Part shown: positions 1-7,761 of the stretch, in pieces
How the letters are laid out: each line of letters starts with the position of its first letter
How positions within the stretch are numbered: the first letter of the stretch is position 1
Origin: Candidatus Nitrosopelagicus sp.
GTDB taxonomy: Archaea; Thermoproteota; Nitrososphaeria; Nitrososphaerales; Nitrosopumilaceae
NCBI GenBank assembly: GCA_028344155.1
Contig: JAOMAI010000009.1
Location: 1-33,289 of the forward strand
DNA: 33,289 nucleotides
Direction: 5' to 3'
Translations under genes and position numbers: made by a program
Notes under the pieces: generated by a model
Seen by the model: only the letters and a program-made list of their open reading frames with translations
What the model was told of the DNA's origin: nothing
Databases searched by the model: none

Positions 1-1
1 A

Positions 2-835
2 ATTACCGGTAAATATGGATCAGCACATGCAAAACTAATGTTAGAGTATGGTACAAACATTGTTGCAGGAGTTACACCTGGCAAAGGTGGACAGAAATTT
101 GAAGATAAAATTCCAATTTATGAATCAGTAAAAGAAGCAGTGGATGCAACAGGTGCGGAAATATCAATAGTCTTTGTTCCAGCAAAATTTTTCCTAGGTG
201 CAGCAAAAGATGCATTAGAGTCAGGAATTAAACTACTAGTTGCAATTCCAGAACATGTTCCAATTAGAGATGCTATGGAGGCAATTGAACTTGCAAAGAA
301 AAAAGACGCAATAATTATTGGACCAAACACTCCAGGAGTGATTGTACCAGGATTAATCAAGGTAGGAATTATGCCTGCCACACCGTTTTCGACAGGAAAG
401 GTTGCAGTATTATCAAAAAGCGGTACACTACTTTATGAAATTTCTAATAATTTGACCAGCGCAGGATTTGGGCAAAATATCACAATAGGAATAGGTGGAG
501 ACCCAGTAAATGGTACAAGAATGATTGATGCGTTTGACATGGTAAAAGATGACCCAGATCTCGAAGCCATGGTAGTGGTAGGCGAAATTGGAGGAGACTC
601 TGAAGAGATTTTGGCACAACATATTATCGATACAGGTTTCAAGAAACCAATAGTTGGATACATTGCAGGACGTCAAGCACCAAAAGAAAAACGTATGGGG
701 CATGCAGGCGCCATAGTCATGGGAAATTATGGTTCTGCAGAATCAAAGATATCCATGTTCGCAAAGGCAAACATTCCGGTTGCAAAAAGACCAGGTGAAG
801 TTGCAGTACTCTTAGCTGGAAAAATGAACAGCTAA
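2..835 (+). CDS. sucD: Succinyl-CoA synthetase (ADP-forming) alpha subunit, 5' end cut by window
   Basis: The reading frame is open from base 2, so the gene starts outside the window; the first internal ATG is at 38. The visible part begins ITGKYGSAHAKL, the N-terminal CoA-binding (Rossmann) region of the family, followed by GVTPGKGG, GPNTPGVI, SGTLLYE and GIGGDP. GHAGAI near base 701 carries the histidine that is phosphorylated in the catalytic cycle. The enzyme interconverts succinyl-CoA and succinate with ADP/ATP together with a beta subunit, which is probably upstream outside the window. In these archaea it would connect the partial TCA cycle to the succinyl-CoA of the hydroxypropionate/hydroxybutyrate cycle (inference). 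About 278 codons are visible, so only the first few residues are missing. Confidence 0.93.
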   Translation: MTGKYGSAHAKLMLEYGTNIVAGVTPGKGGQKFEDKIPIYESVKEAVDATGAEISIVFVPAKFFLGAAKDALESGIKLLVAIPEHVPIRDAMEAIELAKKKDAIIIGPNTPGVIVPGLIKVGIMPATPFSTGKVAVLSKSGTLLYEISNNLTSAGFGQNITIGIGGDPVNGTRMIDAFDMVKDDPDLEAMVVVGEIGGDSEEILAQHIIDTGFKKPIVGYIAGRQAPKEKRMGHAGAIVMGNYGSAESKISMFAKANIPVAKRPGEVAVLLAGKMNS

Positions 836-867
836 TAGAATAAATAACAGATTTTTCACGAATTACT

Positions 868-1035
868 ATGCCAGTTGCAGATCCTCTAAAAAAACAGATT
901 GCGCAAAAAGCAAGACTTCATATGAAAATTTGTATTTCATGTGGTGCAAGATTAGATATGAGTGCTACAAGATGTAGAAAATGCAGAAGTACTCAACTAA
1001 GATTGAAAAACAGAGCACTGGGAATTAAAAAGTAA
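868..1035 (+). CDS. rpl40e: Ribosomal protein eL40 (L40e)
   Basis: This 55-residue basic protein starts MPVADPLKKQ and has a CxxC pair (C22, C25) and a second pair in TRCRKCRS (C36, C39), the four-cysteine zinc ribbon of archaeal/eukaryal eL40. It belongs to the large ribosomal subunit. A TATA-like AATAAATA lies about 25 nt before the ATG, consistent with a leaderless transcript. Its TAA stop at 1033-1035 directly abuts the stop codon of the convergent DnaJ-like gene, leaving no spacer. The family match is clear from length, Cys spacing and the TRCRKC motif. Confidence 0.92.
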   Translation: MPVADPLKKQIAQKARLHMKICISCGARLDMSATRCRKCRSTQLRLKNRALGIKK

Positions 1036-2142
1036 TTATTTTTTCTTAAACAAACCAGAAAATTTAGAGGTCCAATTAGACGGAATCACACCACTACTTT
1101 CTTCTAATTTATCCAGAAACTCATATGTCATATCTCGCCCTCCAAATCCAATTAATTTTCTAGTTTTAAGATCATCTAAGAAAAATTCCTTTCCATTTTC
1201 AAGTTTCAATATTGCATCATCACTAATATCAAATCCAGAGCCTTTGTCATAGAAACGAATCATTCCACCTTTCTTTAGCTCAAAAAATACGTCATAACTA
1301 ACCTTAGGACCAAAGACAGAAATCTTCTTTCCCCTTACAATTACATTATCAATAAGATTTAGTGCCAAAACTTCTTGTGCATCTAACAAAACAGTTTCAC
1401 GTACATCACCTGCAATAATTTTTCCATTCGGTGCTTCTAGTTTAGTAAAATGTTCTTTTATTATTGACATTCCAACACGACCTGTAGGATGTGGAACTTG
1501 TTGTCGTATTCCATTTACATTACCACAAACAATATCACCATTATCTACAATAATGTGTGAGCCATTTTCTATATTGTAACCATTTTCTAACGGCTCCATT
1601 AGTTTGAAGGTACCATGTGTTAGATGAATTATTGTTTTTGAATCGCCGTCATCTAAAAAATAAGGACTAGTCATGCTGCCCCACATGAATACATGGTTTG
1701 GGTATGAAATTTTTCCAGCCCAGAATTTACCCTTAATTGATAAAGCACCAGTAGGTTTTCGCTCAATTTCTACTTGTCCTAATTCATTTGAACCAAATAA
1801 TCTAATTCCGGTAGCATCAGTTCTTGTTAATGCATCAATCCATTCTTGCGCAACTTTAATTTCTCTTGCAACATCATTAGACAATAATGTATTTTGCCGA
1901 AGACGTTCTTCTTCATCAGTTCCCCAAAAGAATTTTGACCTACGCTTTTTTTCATCAAGAGAGTCAGGGAATTTTTTTCCAGATTTAAGATCTTCAAACG
2001 CTTGTTTGATTATAATGAATTCTTCATCCTGACCGCCCCTATCTGCATGATGTGTTAATGCAAGATTTCTAAATGCAGTACGAATTTCATTTCGTGATGC
2101 ATTTTCAGGCACGCCTAAAATCTCATAATTACTTTTTACCAT
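1036..2142 (-). CDS. DnaJ-domain protein with altered HPD motif, unknown C-terminal part
   Basis: Residues 3-60 match a J domain (SNYEILGVPENAS, then RTAFRNLALTHHADRGG), but the catalytic HPD tripeptide reads His-Ala-Asp (H32-A33-D34). J domains use HPD to stimulate Hsp70 (DnaK) ATPase; loss of the proline may weaken or change that activity. Residues 60-368 are mostly beta/alpha sequence with no family I recognise and contain no zinc-finger CxxCxGxG repeats, so this is not a canonical DnaJ. No membrane segments are visible. The gene stands alone, convergent with eL40. The J domain is secure; the partner and function of the long C-terminal part are unknown. Confidence 0.75.
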   Translation of the reverse strand: MVKSNYEILGVPENASRNEIRTAFRNLALTHHADRGGQDEEFIIIKQAFEDLKSGKKFPDSLDEKKRRSKFFWGTDEEERLRQNTLLSNDVAREIKVAQEWIDALTRTDATGIRLFGSNELGQVEIERKPTGALSIKGKFWAGKISYPNHVFMWGSMTSPYFLDDGDSKTIIHLTHGTFKLMEPLENGYNIENGSHIIVDNGDIVCGNVNGIRQQVPHPTGRVGMSIIKEHFTKLEAPNGKIIAGDVRETVLLDAQEVLALNLIDNVIVRGKKISVFGPKVSYDVFFELKKGGMIRFYDKGSGFDISDDAILKLENGKEFFLDDLKTRKLIGFGGRDMTYEFLDKLEESSGVIPSNWTSKFSGLFKKK

Positions 2143-2187
2143 AATAACTCACTCATCTCTTAGAATATCTATAAGTTGTGTGATTTT

Positions 2188-3438
2188 CTAGAAAAATTTC
2201 GTATAAATGAAGAATAGTGCAAATCCCGTTAAGAACACAATACCAGACATACTAAGTCCTTTTATCCATACAGAAGGTTGTGAATTTTTAGGTAGAAATT
2301 TACCTATTACTAATTTATGATTTAATATTGCAATGATTGGTGCAACCAGAAAAGATAAGGTTGTTGCAAAGTCAACTAACTCTTTTAATTTATCTCCAAA
2401 TTGCATTATAATTAAAATTGAGCCAATTGCAAGTATGCAAACTATACCAACATATGATTTTCTTGAATCATCAGATTCATTATTTCGTAACAGCTGTATT
2501 ATTTTTTGAAATGAACGGGAATAACCATCAAAAACTGCAAGAATTGTCCCAAACATCACACTAAATGCAGATGCTGCAATTATGATATAGCTCCACTGAC
2601 CAATCGTATTAGCAAACATTGTAACAATTTTGTGTGCAAATAATGAATTATTATTGGGCAGAGAATCTCCAGATCCAAAGAAAACTAACGTCCCTAGTCC
2701 CAGAAAGAAAATAGCTAATAATGATGTGATAAAATAACCAATTCGAAATTCAGTCAGAGTTTCCTTCAGTTTTGGTCTATAACCTGTCTGCTTGATACGT
2801 GCAATTGTCCATAAACTATTCCAGCTAGAAAGATCTATCGCAGTAGGCATCCAACCCATTAATGCAATTAAGAAAAATATTCCGGAATCATCCCATAATT
2901 CACGAGGAAGAAAATTCTCTGATTGTTCAACAGGTCCATTAACAAATGCCAAAATGAATGCAACAGCTGTAGAAATAATCAATACAAACCCGATTATCTT
3001 AATTATTCCATCTAGTGTCCCAAATTTTCCAACACATAAAATAAATCCACAAACTGCAAATAAAATAACCATAGTCCACATTCCCAAAAATTCAATTTGG
3101 AATAAATTTTCAAAAAATCCAGCAGTTACAAATCCCACAGCGGCGGTAACAAAAAACATAGAACCTAAAGTTATTCCTAAATACAAAAAAAGGAATTTCC
3201 GTCCTAATTTGTCATAACCGTCAATAATACTTGTACCCGTGACATTGGCATATCGGGACCCATGTTCAAAAAATGGATATTTCATGACATTTGCTAAAAT
3301 TACAAATCCTAAAATCACAAAGCCAAATTCTGCACCTGCACGTGTTGACTGTACAAGATGGGATACACCGATTGCAGTACAAGCAAAAAGTATTCCAGGA
3401 CCAAAAGTTTTCCTATACCGATAGAAAACATTAGACAT
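2188..3438 (-). CDS. Divergent NRAMP-family divalent metal transporter
   Basis: The protein has 416 residues and about eleven hydrophobic segments, with the NRAMP fold signature FGPGILFACTAIG at the start. In classical Mn/Fe NRAMP proteins, helix 1 carries DPGN and helix 6 carries an M-P-H motif that bind the metal. Here the helix 1 region reads GVSHLVQS (24-31) and the helix 6 region MGWMPTAID (194-202), so the usual Asp/Asn pair and the His are absent. This points to an NRAMP-related subgroup whose substrate may differ from Mn2+/Fe2+. The ATG at 3438 has no better upstream alternative. It is monocistronic, with 36 bases to the thioesterase gene upstream on the same strand. Confidence 0.82.
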   Translation of the reverse strand: MSNVFYRYRKTFGPGILFACTAIGVSHLVQSTRAGAEFGFVILGFVILANVMKYPFFEHGSRYANVTGTSIIDGYDKLGRKFLFLYLGITLGSMFFVTAAVGFVTAGFFENLFQIEFLGMWTMVILFAVCGFILCVGKFGTLDGIIKIIGFVLIISTAVAFILAFVNGPVEQSENFLPRELWDDSGIFFLIALMGWMPTAIDLSSWNSLWTIARIKQTGYRPKLKETLTEFRIGYFITSLLAIFFLGLGTLVFFGSGDSLPNNNSLFAHKIVTMFANTIGQWSYIIIAASAFSVMFGTILAVFDGYSRSFQKIIQLLRNNESDDSRKSYVGIVCILAIGSILIIMQFGDKLKELVDFATTLSFLVAPIIAILNHKLVIGKFLPKNSQPSVWIKGLSMSGIVFLTGFALFFIYTKFF

Positions 3439-3474
3439 ATCTAAAATTCTGATATTAATTACTTAAAGTATGAG

Positions 3475-3939
3475 TTATTTTTTTCGCTCTTTTATTCTAC
3501 GTTCCATTCGAAGTTTACCTTCATCAAAACGCTTTTGATCATCAGGATTATCAATACATAATGTTGGAACCGTAGTAGGTTTACCGTTATCATCTAATGC
3601 AACAAATGTAACATATGCATTTCCAGTATGAACACGAGTTCCCTTTGCAATATCTTCAGCTTCAACGTTTACTTCAATCTCCATAGATGATTTTTGAACA
3701 TAATTCACACGTGCATTTACAAATAAAACATTCCCAACAAAAACAGGTTTTAAGAAGCTTATCTTATCCATACTAACAGTTACAGCATTCGTCTGACTAT
3801 AACGCTGTGCAACAATTCCTGCAACCATGTCTATGTGTTTTAAAATTGCACCACCAAATACATTCCCAGCAGGATTTGCATCAGAAGGAAACATTCTGAT
3901 AATTACTTCAGCTTTTGAATCATTGGGGGTTTTTTCCAT
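3475..3939 (-). CDS. Acyl-CoA thioesterase, hotdog fold (YciA/ACOT type)
   Basis: The protein has 154 residues. The segment NPAGNVFGGAILKHID (about 22-37) is the hotdog signature in which the Asn-x-x-Gly-Gly region and the following Asp act in thioester hydrolysis, and the beta-strand run through VSMDKISFLKPV matches the YciA/acyl-CoA hydrolase group. The C-terminus is charged (RMERRIKERKK), as in several members. It should hydrolyse acyl-CoA to free acid and CoA in the cytoplasm; chain-length preference cannot be read from the sequence. It lies just upstream of the NRAMP gene on the same strand, with no obvious functional link. Confidence 0.87.
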   Translation of the reverse strand: MEKTPNDSKAEVIIRMFPSDANPAGNVFGGAILKHIDMVAGIVAQRYSQTNAVTVSMDKISFLKPVFVGNVLFVNARVNYVQKSSMEIEVNVEAEDIAKGTRVHTGNAYVTFVALDDNGKPTTVPTLCIDNPDDQKRFDEGKLRMERRIKERKK

Positions 3940-3996
3940 TTTAGTTTTATAGAAATAGTTATGATTAAAGGTTATTTTTCTAAGCTAGAACTAATT

Positions 3997-4170
3997 CTAG
4001 CCGTAAATTAGACAATGTTCACAATCACAATCAGGTTGTTCTTTAGATTTGAAAAGACATTTTTTGTGTTGACCTGCCTGACATTGAACACAAATTTTTT
4101 CCAAATTATCAACACTAGTGTATTTTTTTGACTGATCAAAGCCAAAACCACCATCTTGCGGACCAACCAT
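3997..4170 (-). CDS. Small cysteine-rich (zinc-binding-like) protein, 57 aa
   Basis: The frame runs from an ATG (complement of 4168-4170) to a TAG (complement of 3997-3999). The C-terminal half holds six cysteines (C27, C30, C38, C48, C50, C53) and H35, arranged as CxxC-x7-C and CxCxxC, which suggests one or two bound zinc ions. The N-terminal half is Gly-rich and polar (MVGPQDGGFGFDQS). I do not recognise a named family. It lies between the thioesterase and DUF427 genes on the same strand, with gaps of 57 and 24 bases. The Cys spacing makes a real gene likely, but function is unknown. Confidence 0.7.
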   Translation of the reverse strand: MVGPQDGGFGFDQSKKYTSVDNLEKICVQCQAGQHKKCLFKSKEQPDCDCEHCLIYG

Positions 4171-4194
4171 AAGAAACGTATTACAAACTACTAT

Positions 4195-4473
4195 TTAGAT
4201 TACTTGAACGCCATTCCAAAAAGCAACTCTTCCTTTAATTTTTTCAGCCTCTTTACTTGGAACAGGATAATACCATGCGCAATCTGTATTTGTTTTTCCA
4301 TTTACAGTAACAGAATAATAGCTTGCCATTCCTTTCCACGGACATGATGTGCTAGTTGCGGTTTTACTAAAGAATTCATTTTTTATGGAGTTTTCTGGGA
4401 AATAGTGATTTCCGTCAACCACTACAGTATCATCACTTTCGGCAATTACTTCATCATTCCATATCGCTTTCAT
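4195..4473 (-). CDS. DUF427 family protein
   Basis: This 92-residue protein carries the DUF427 hallmarks: KAIWNDEVIAESDDTVVVDGNHYFP at the start (quoted in part: IAESDDTVVVDGNHYFP), then TSCPWKGMASYYSV and AWYYPVP, ending with VAFWNGVQV. The family is a small beta barrel of unknown biochemical role, widespread in bacteria and in these archaea. The length is normal for a single-domain member. It lies 24 bases downstream of the start of nothing else on this strand and 46 bases from the next gene upstream, so it may be separately transcribed. Confidence 0.88.
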   Translation of the reverse strand: MKAIWNDEVIAESDDTVVVDGNHYFPENSIKNEFFSKTATSTSCPWKGMASYYSVTVNGKTNTDCAWYYPVPSKEAEKIKGRVAFWNGVQVI

Positions 4474-4519
4474 TACTTTTGATATGATTTTAGATAATTT
4501 ATGGATATCCTGTCTAAAA

Positions 4520-4828
4520 TTATTTTAGAATTATTTGTTTTTTGGCATCATTTGCAGACATTACATCAAATGTGTAGAGAGGGAATTCCTTTTTATAAAA
4601 TTTGGAAAAAGATAAGGCAACATCATGATTTTTGAAATTTGTTCTAATTCCACTTAATTGAGCCCGATTTCCATAGACATCAAAAATAACTATAGTGAAT
4701 GTTTTAGATTCAATCTTGATCCCTTTTTTTAGAAGTAATGCAAAAAATACAACAAAAAATCCAAGAGTCATTATACTTCCCAATAAAATAATTATTGAAA
4801 ATCCAGGAGTTTTTAGATCTTTTACCAT
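4520..4828 (-). CDS. Small single-pass membrane protein next to cbtA
   Basis: The protein has 102 residues with one strong hydrophobic segment (about 10-34, FSIIILLGSIMTLGFFVVFF) after a short N-terminus. A soluble C-terminal domain of about 65 residues follows (KTFTIVIFDVYGNRAQLSG onward). I do not recognise a family; it lacks the His-rich tail of CbtB, the usual small partner of CbtA. One base separates it from the CbtA-type gene upstream, so the two are almost surely co-transcribed. It may be an accessory subunit of that transporter (inference from position only). Confidence 0.65.
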   Translation of the reverse strand: MVKDLKTPGFSIIILLGSIMTLGFFVVFFALLLKKGIKIESKTFTIVIFDVYGNRAQLSGIRTNFKNHDVALSFSKFYKKEFPLYTFDVMSANDAKKQIILK

Positions 4829-4829
4829 A

Positions 4830-5549
4830 CTAATTCTTCAGCTTAAGTCGTTCTTGAAGTTTTTCAATGAATCCACCAAGAATCAAACCTAATGTGAGCC
4901 AGTAAACGGTTACTGCCACAAATGATGCACCTCTAAATCCATCAACTAGTTCCATAGGTGCAGTTATCTCATCAGGATTTTCCGGCATTAAGAAAAATAC
5001 AGCACTGATGAATACAGCATATCCTGCAAATGCAAGAATTTTTTTATTTTGTAACTTTTTGTAAACTTGATAAAATGCAACAGCCCCTAATCCTGAAATT
5101 GCTATAAAGGATAGGAAAAGAATTGAGCGTAAGACTACAGTTTCAGTTTCTCCTACAGTAGGAGGATTTGCAGGATATTTCAAGAAAGGAATTACAAATA
5201 TTGTAAACCACATCAACCCAGATAAAACAAGTGTTTTTTTGACATTATTTCCTTCAGGCAATACTTTTCTTGCAAATAGAAACACAATTCCAACTAACGC
5301 TGCAATAGATGTTCCAAGTATTGCACCAGCTAAAACTTGACCACCCTTTTGCCAGACACGATACGAATTGTATTCTACCCAAAATTCAGGAGTGTCTTCT
5401 TCTTCACCAATTGCAAAGAGAGTCTGATTTTCAATTCCAATTGCCTGATCAAGGTATGGCTCTACTATTACAAGATTAATTCCGCCATGAATTATTCCTG
5501 CAAAGCATCCAGAAACTAATACTATGATTATGAATAGACCGGTTTTCAT
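4830..5549 (-). CDS. cbtA: CbtA-type cobalt transporter
   Basis: The protein has about 239 residues from the ATG at 5549; an in-frame TTG at 5558 would add three residues. It has five to six hydrophobic segments. The N-terminal FAGIIHGGINLVIVEPYLDQ and the C-terminal GFRGASFVAVTVYWLTLG match the CbtA family, predicted cobalt transporters often under cobalamin riboswitches in bacteria. Ammonia-oxidising archaea make cobalamin, so cobalt uptake fits their physiology (established for the group; transport here is inferred). No riboswitch-like sequence precedes it. It forms a two-gene unit with the following small membrane protein. Confidence 0.75.
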   Translation of the reverse strand: MKTGLFIIIVLVSGCFAGIIHGGINLVIVEPYLDQAIGIENQTLFAIGEEEDTPEFWVEYNSYRVWQKGGQVLAGAILGTSIAALVGIVFLFARKVLPEGNNVKKTLVLSGLMWFTIFVIPFLKYPANPPTVGETETVVLRSILFLSFIAISGLGAVAFYQVYKKLQNKKILAFAGYAVFISAVFFLMPENPDEITAPMELVDGFRGASFVAVTVYWLTLGLILGGFIEKLQERLKLKN

Positions 5550-5617
5550 TATTAACAATCAACGTATTTCATAATAAAACCTTATCGTACTAATTCTAAT
5601 TTTTTAGAATTATTCAA

Positions 5618-5692
5618 TGGATCCGGCGAGACTTGAACTCGCGACCTCTGCAGTGTGAGTGCAGCATCCAAACCAGGCTAGACGACGGATCC
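5618..5692 (-). tRNA. tRNA-Val (anticodon CAC)
   Basis: Read on the minus strand, the 7-bp acceptor arm is GGATCCG/CGGATCC with discriminator A. The D stem is GTCT/GGAT, the anticodon stem CTGCA/TGCAG with loop CTCACAC (anticodon CAC, reading GUG), and the T stem GCGAG/CTCGC with loop TTCAAGT. All stems pair and the total is 75 nt. There is no intron and no encoded CCA, so the CCA end must be added by the nucleotidyltransferase. Confidence 0.96.
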
Positions 5693-5772
5693 AAGATTAT
5701 TTTTGAAATTGTGTTATTTAGACGTTAAATTATTTTCAAAAGATATAGAAACAGTTCATTTTGAATTAAACT

Positions 5773-7542
5773 GTGCAAAATTACAAAAAAGGCATATGGG
5801 ATCTTGATGATTTAGTCAAAAATCCAACTAGACAGACATTTGATAAGAAAATTAAAGAGATACAAAGACAGTCTGAAAAATTTGCAAAAAATAAATCTCA
5901 ATTAAAACCAAATATGTCATCTAAGAAATTTTTACAGCTACTACATGAAATTGAAGATATAACAGAAAAAGCAAGTAAGGTTGGAGGGTATGCAGGATTA
6001 AAGTTTTCAGAAAATACCCAATCAGATGAGGCTACAGCACTATTAAATAGAATTTCTCAATTTGGCTCAACTATAGAAAATAAAATGCTATTTTTTGATT
6101 TATGGTGGAAAAAACAAGTGGATGAGAAAAATGCAAAGAGATTGATTAAAGATGCAGGTGAACTGTCAGATTATCTACGATATAAGAGACTAGTAGCAAA
6201 ATATGCATTAACAGAGCCTGAAGAAAAAATTATCAATACTTTGGATGTTACAGGAATTTCTGCACTAGTAAAAATTTATGATAAAATAACAAATGCATTT
6301 ACCTACACGGTAAGTGTTAATGGTAAAAAAAAGACAATGGGAAGAGAGCAGCTTACAACACTTGTAAGAAATAAAAATCCAAAAATTAGAGAGGCAGCTT
6401 ACAAATCACTATTAACAAAATACCAAGATAATAAAGGAGTAATTGGTCAGATTTATCAGAATATTGTACTAAATTGGAAAAATGAAGGAATGGATATGAG
6501 AGGATTTAAGAATCCAATTTCAATTCAAAATATTTCTAATGATGTGGATGACAAAACAATAGATGTTATGTTAGAAGTGTGTAAGAAAAATGCACCGGTA
6601 TTTCAAAAATATTTCCAACAGAAAGCAAAACGGGTAGGAGTAAAAAAACTTAGAAGATATGATTTGTATGCACCATCAAAAAAGAGTGCAGCAGAAAAAA
6701 ATTATACATTTGATCAAGGAACAAAACTTGTTCTTGATTCTCTTAATAGATTTAGTCCAAAAATTGCAGAATATGCGTCACGTGTTTTTAATGAAAATCA
6801 CATAGACTATTCATTAAGACATGGAAAAAGAGATGGTGCATTTTGTAGCACTCCACTTCCATACATTACACCATTTGTTTTAATTAATTATACAGGAAAA
6901 TCAAGAGATGTGTTTACACTAGCTCATGAAATTGGACATGCAGTGCACAGTGTTGCAGCCTCTGATAAATCAATTCTAGTTTCAGATGCACCATTACCAC
7001 TTGCAGAAACTGCATCTACATATTCAGAATTATTACTCTACGATAACATTTCAAATCAAATCTCAGATGGTGAAAAAGCCAGTATGCTTTCAGATAAGAT
7101 AGATGATTTCTATGCAACAATTGGAAGACAATCATTCTTTACTCTATTTGAAATTGAAGCCCACAACCAAATTGCAAACTCAATAACAGTTGATGACATA
7201 TCAAATATCTATAGAAAAAATCTGAAAGAACAATTTGGAAATTCAGTAGATATTTCAGATGATTTTGGAATAGAGTGGAGTTGTATTCCACATTTTTATC
7301 ATTCACCGTTTTATTGCTATTCTTATTCATTTGGCAATTTACTTGCAGTATCATTATTCCAGACATACAAAAATGAAGGAGATGATTTTGTCTCAACATA
7401 TACAGATATTTTATCTGCAGGCGGTTCACAAAAACCTGAAAAATTACTAAAAGAACATGGTCTGGATATTTCTAAAGCAAAATTCTGGCAGAGTGGATTC
7501 GATTATATCAAAAAACAAGTAGACGATCTGGCCAAATTATAA
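5773..7542 (+). CDS. pepF: Oligoendopeptidase F family M3 metallopeptidase
   Basis: This 589-residue protein carries the zinc site HEIGH (H385, E386, H389) in FTLAHEIGHAVHS, and the third ligand is probably E412 in LAETASTYSE, as in family M3. C-terminal substrate-binding motifs such as IPHFYHSPFYCYSYSFGN are also present. It should be a cytosolic zinc peptidase cleaving short peptides; there is no signal peptide. The start is GTG at 5773, because the codon two triplets upstream is a stop and no ATG follows near the conserved N-terminus. It stands alone after tRNA-Val. Its length is typical of PepF (about 560-600). Confidence 0.93.
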   Translation: MQNYKKGIWDLDDLVKNPTRQTFDKKIKEIQRQSEKFAKNKSQLKPNMSSKKFLQLLHEIEDITEKASKVGGYAGLKFSENTQSDEATALLNRISQFGSTIENKMLFFDLWWKKQVDEKNAKRLIKDAGELSDYLRYKRLVAKYALTEPEEKIINTLDVTGISALVKIYDKITNAFTYTVSVNGKKKTMGREQLTTLVRNKNPKIREAAYKSLLTKYQDNKGVIGQIYQNIVLNWKNEGMDMRGFKNPISIQNISNDVDDKTIDVMLEVCKKNAPVFQKYFQQKAKRVGVKKLRRYDLYAPSKKSAAEKNYTFDQGTKLVLDSLNRFSPKIAEYASRVFNENHIDYSLRHGKRDGAFCSTPLPYITPFVLINYTGKSRDVFTLAHEIGHAVHSVAASDKSILVSDAPLPLAETASTYSELLLYDNISNQISDGEKASMLSDKIDDFYATIGRQSFFTLFEIEAHNQIANSITVDDISNIYRKNLKEQFGNSVDISDDFGIEWSCIPHFYHSPFYCYSYSFGNLLAVSLFQTYKNEGDDFVSTYTDILSAGGSQKPEKLLKEHGLDISKAKFWQSGFDYIKKQVDDLAKL

Positions 7543-7616
7543 TTAATTGAAATTCCTGTAGAGCAGATTCAATTACATCAAAAAGCGATAGAACTATCTA
7601 AATTATAATTAAAATG

Positions 7617-7660
7617 TGGGGCTGGCAGCCCGAGCCATCGGACTGCCAGCGTGTTCCCCA
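7617..7660. ncRNA. GC-rich hairpin, candidate structured RNA of unknown family
   Basis: A strongly paired, GC-rich block sits in an otherwise AT-rich intergenic region. The outer stem is TGGGG (7617-7621) with CCCCA (7656-7660), the middle stem CTGGCAG (7622-7628) with CTGCCAG (7643-7649), and the inner stem CCGA (7630-7633) with TCGG (7638-7641) closed by a GCCA tetraloop. Six bases (7650-7655) bulge on one side. Strand is undecided. A 28-codon ATG frame (7614-7700) also spans it, with unusual GC-rich codons, so a short peptide cannot be excluded. It resembles no tRNA, SRP, RNase P or box C/D signature that I can identify. Confidence 0.5.
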
Positions 7661-7761
7661 ACGGTTTGAATTCGATGTCAATTATGCAAAATTAGATTAG
7701 TGATTTAAACGTTATAGCATAAAGCCGTAAACTAAATAAAATAATACAAGTTTCATATTTC

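Noticed and set aside
428-703. Two overlapping minus-strand frames inside sucD
   Set aside because: The plus strand encodes strongly conserved succinyl-CoA synthetase motifs, so these are shadows.
4129-4136. GACTGATC 8-mer near 4130 as another ferritin-type promoter
   Set aside because: It lies inside the coding part of the small Cys-rich protein and has no start codon at the right distance.
7139-7429. 96-residue minus-strand frame inside pepF
   Set aside because: It lies wholly within the conserved C-terminal part of PepF and shows no family features.
7617-7667. Box H/ACA guide RNA on the minus strand
   Set aside because: An ACA follows the stem, but the lower stem is too short, the pocket is one-sided and no kink-turn motif is visible.
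7614-7700. 28-codon ATG frame through the GC-rich hairpin
   Set aside because: Codons are unlike neighbouring genes and the three nested stems explain the GC richness better, so I list it as RNA and mention the frame only as an alternative.
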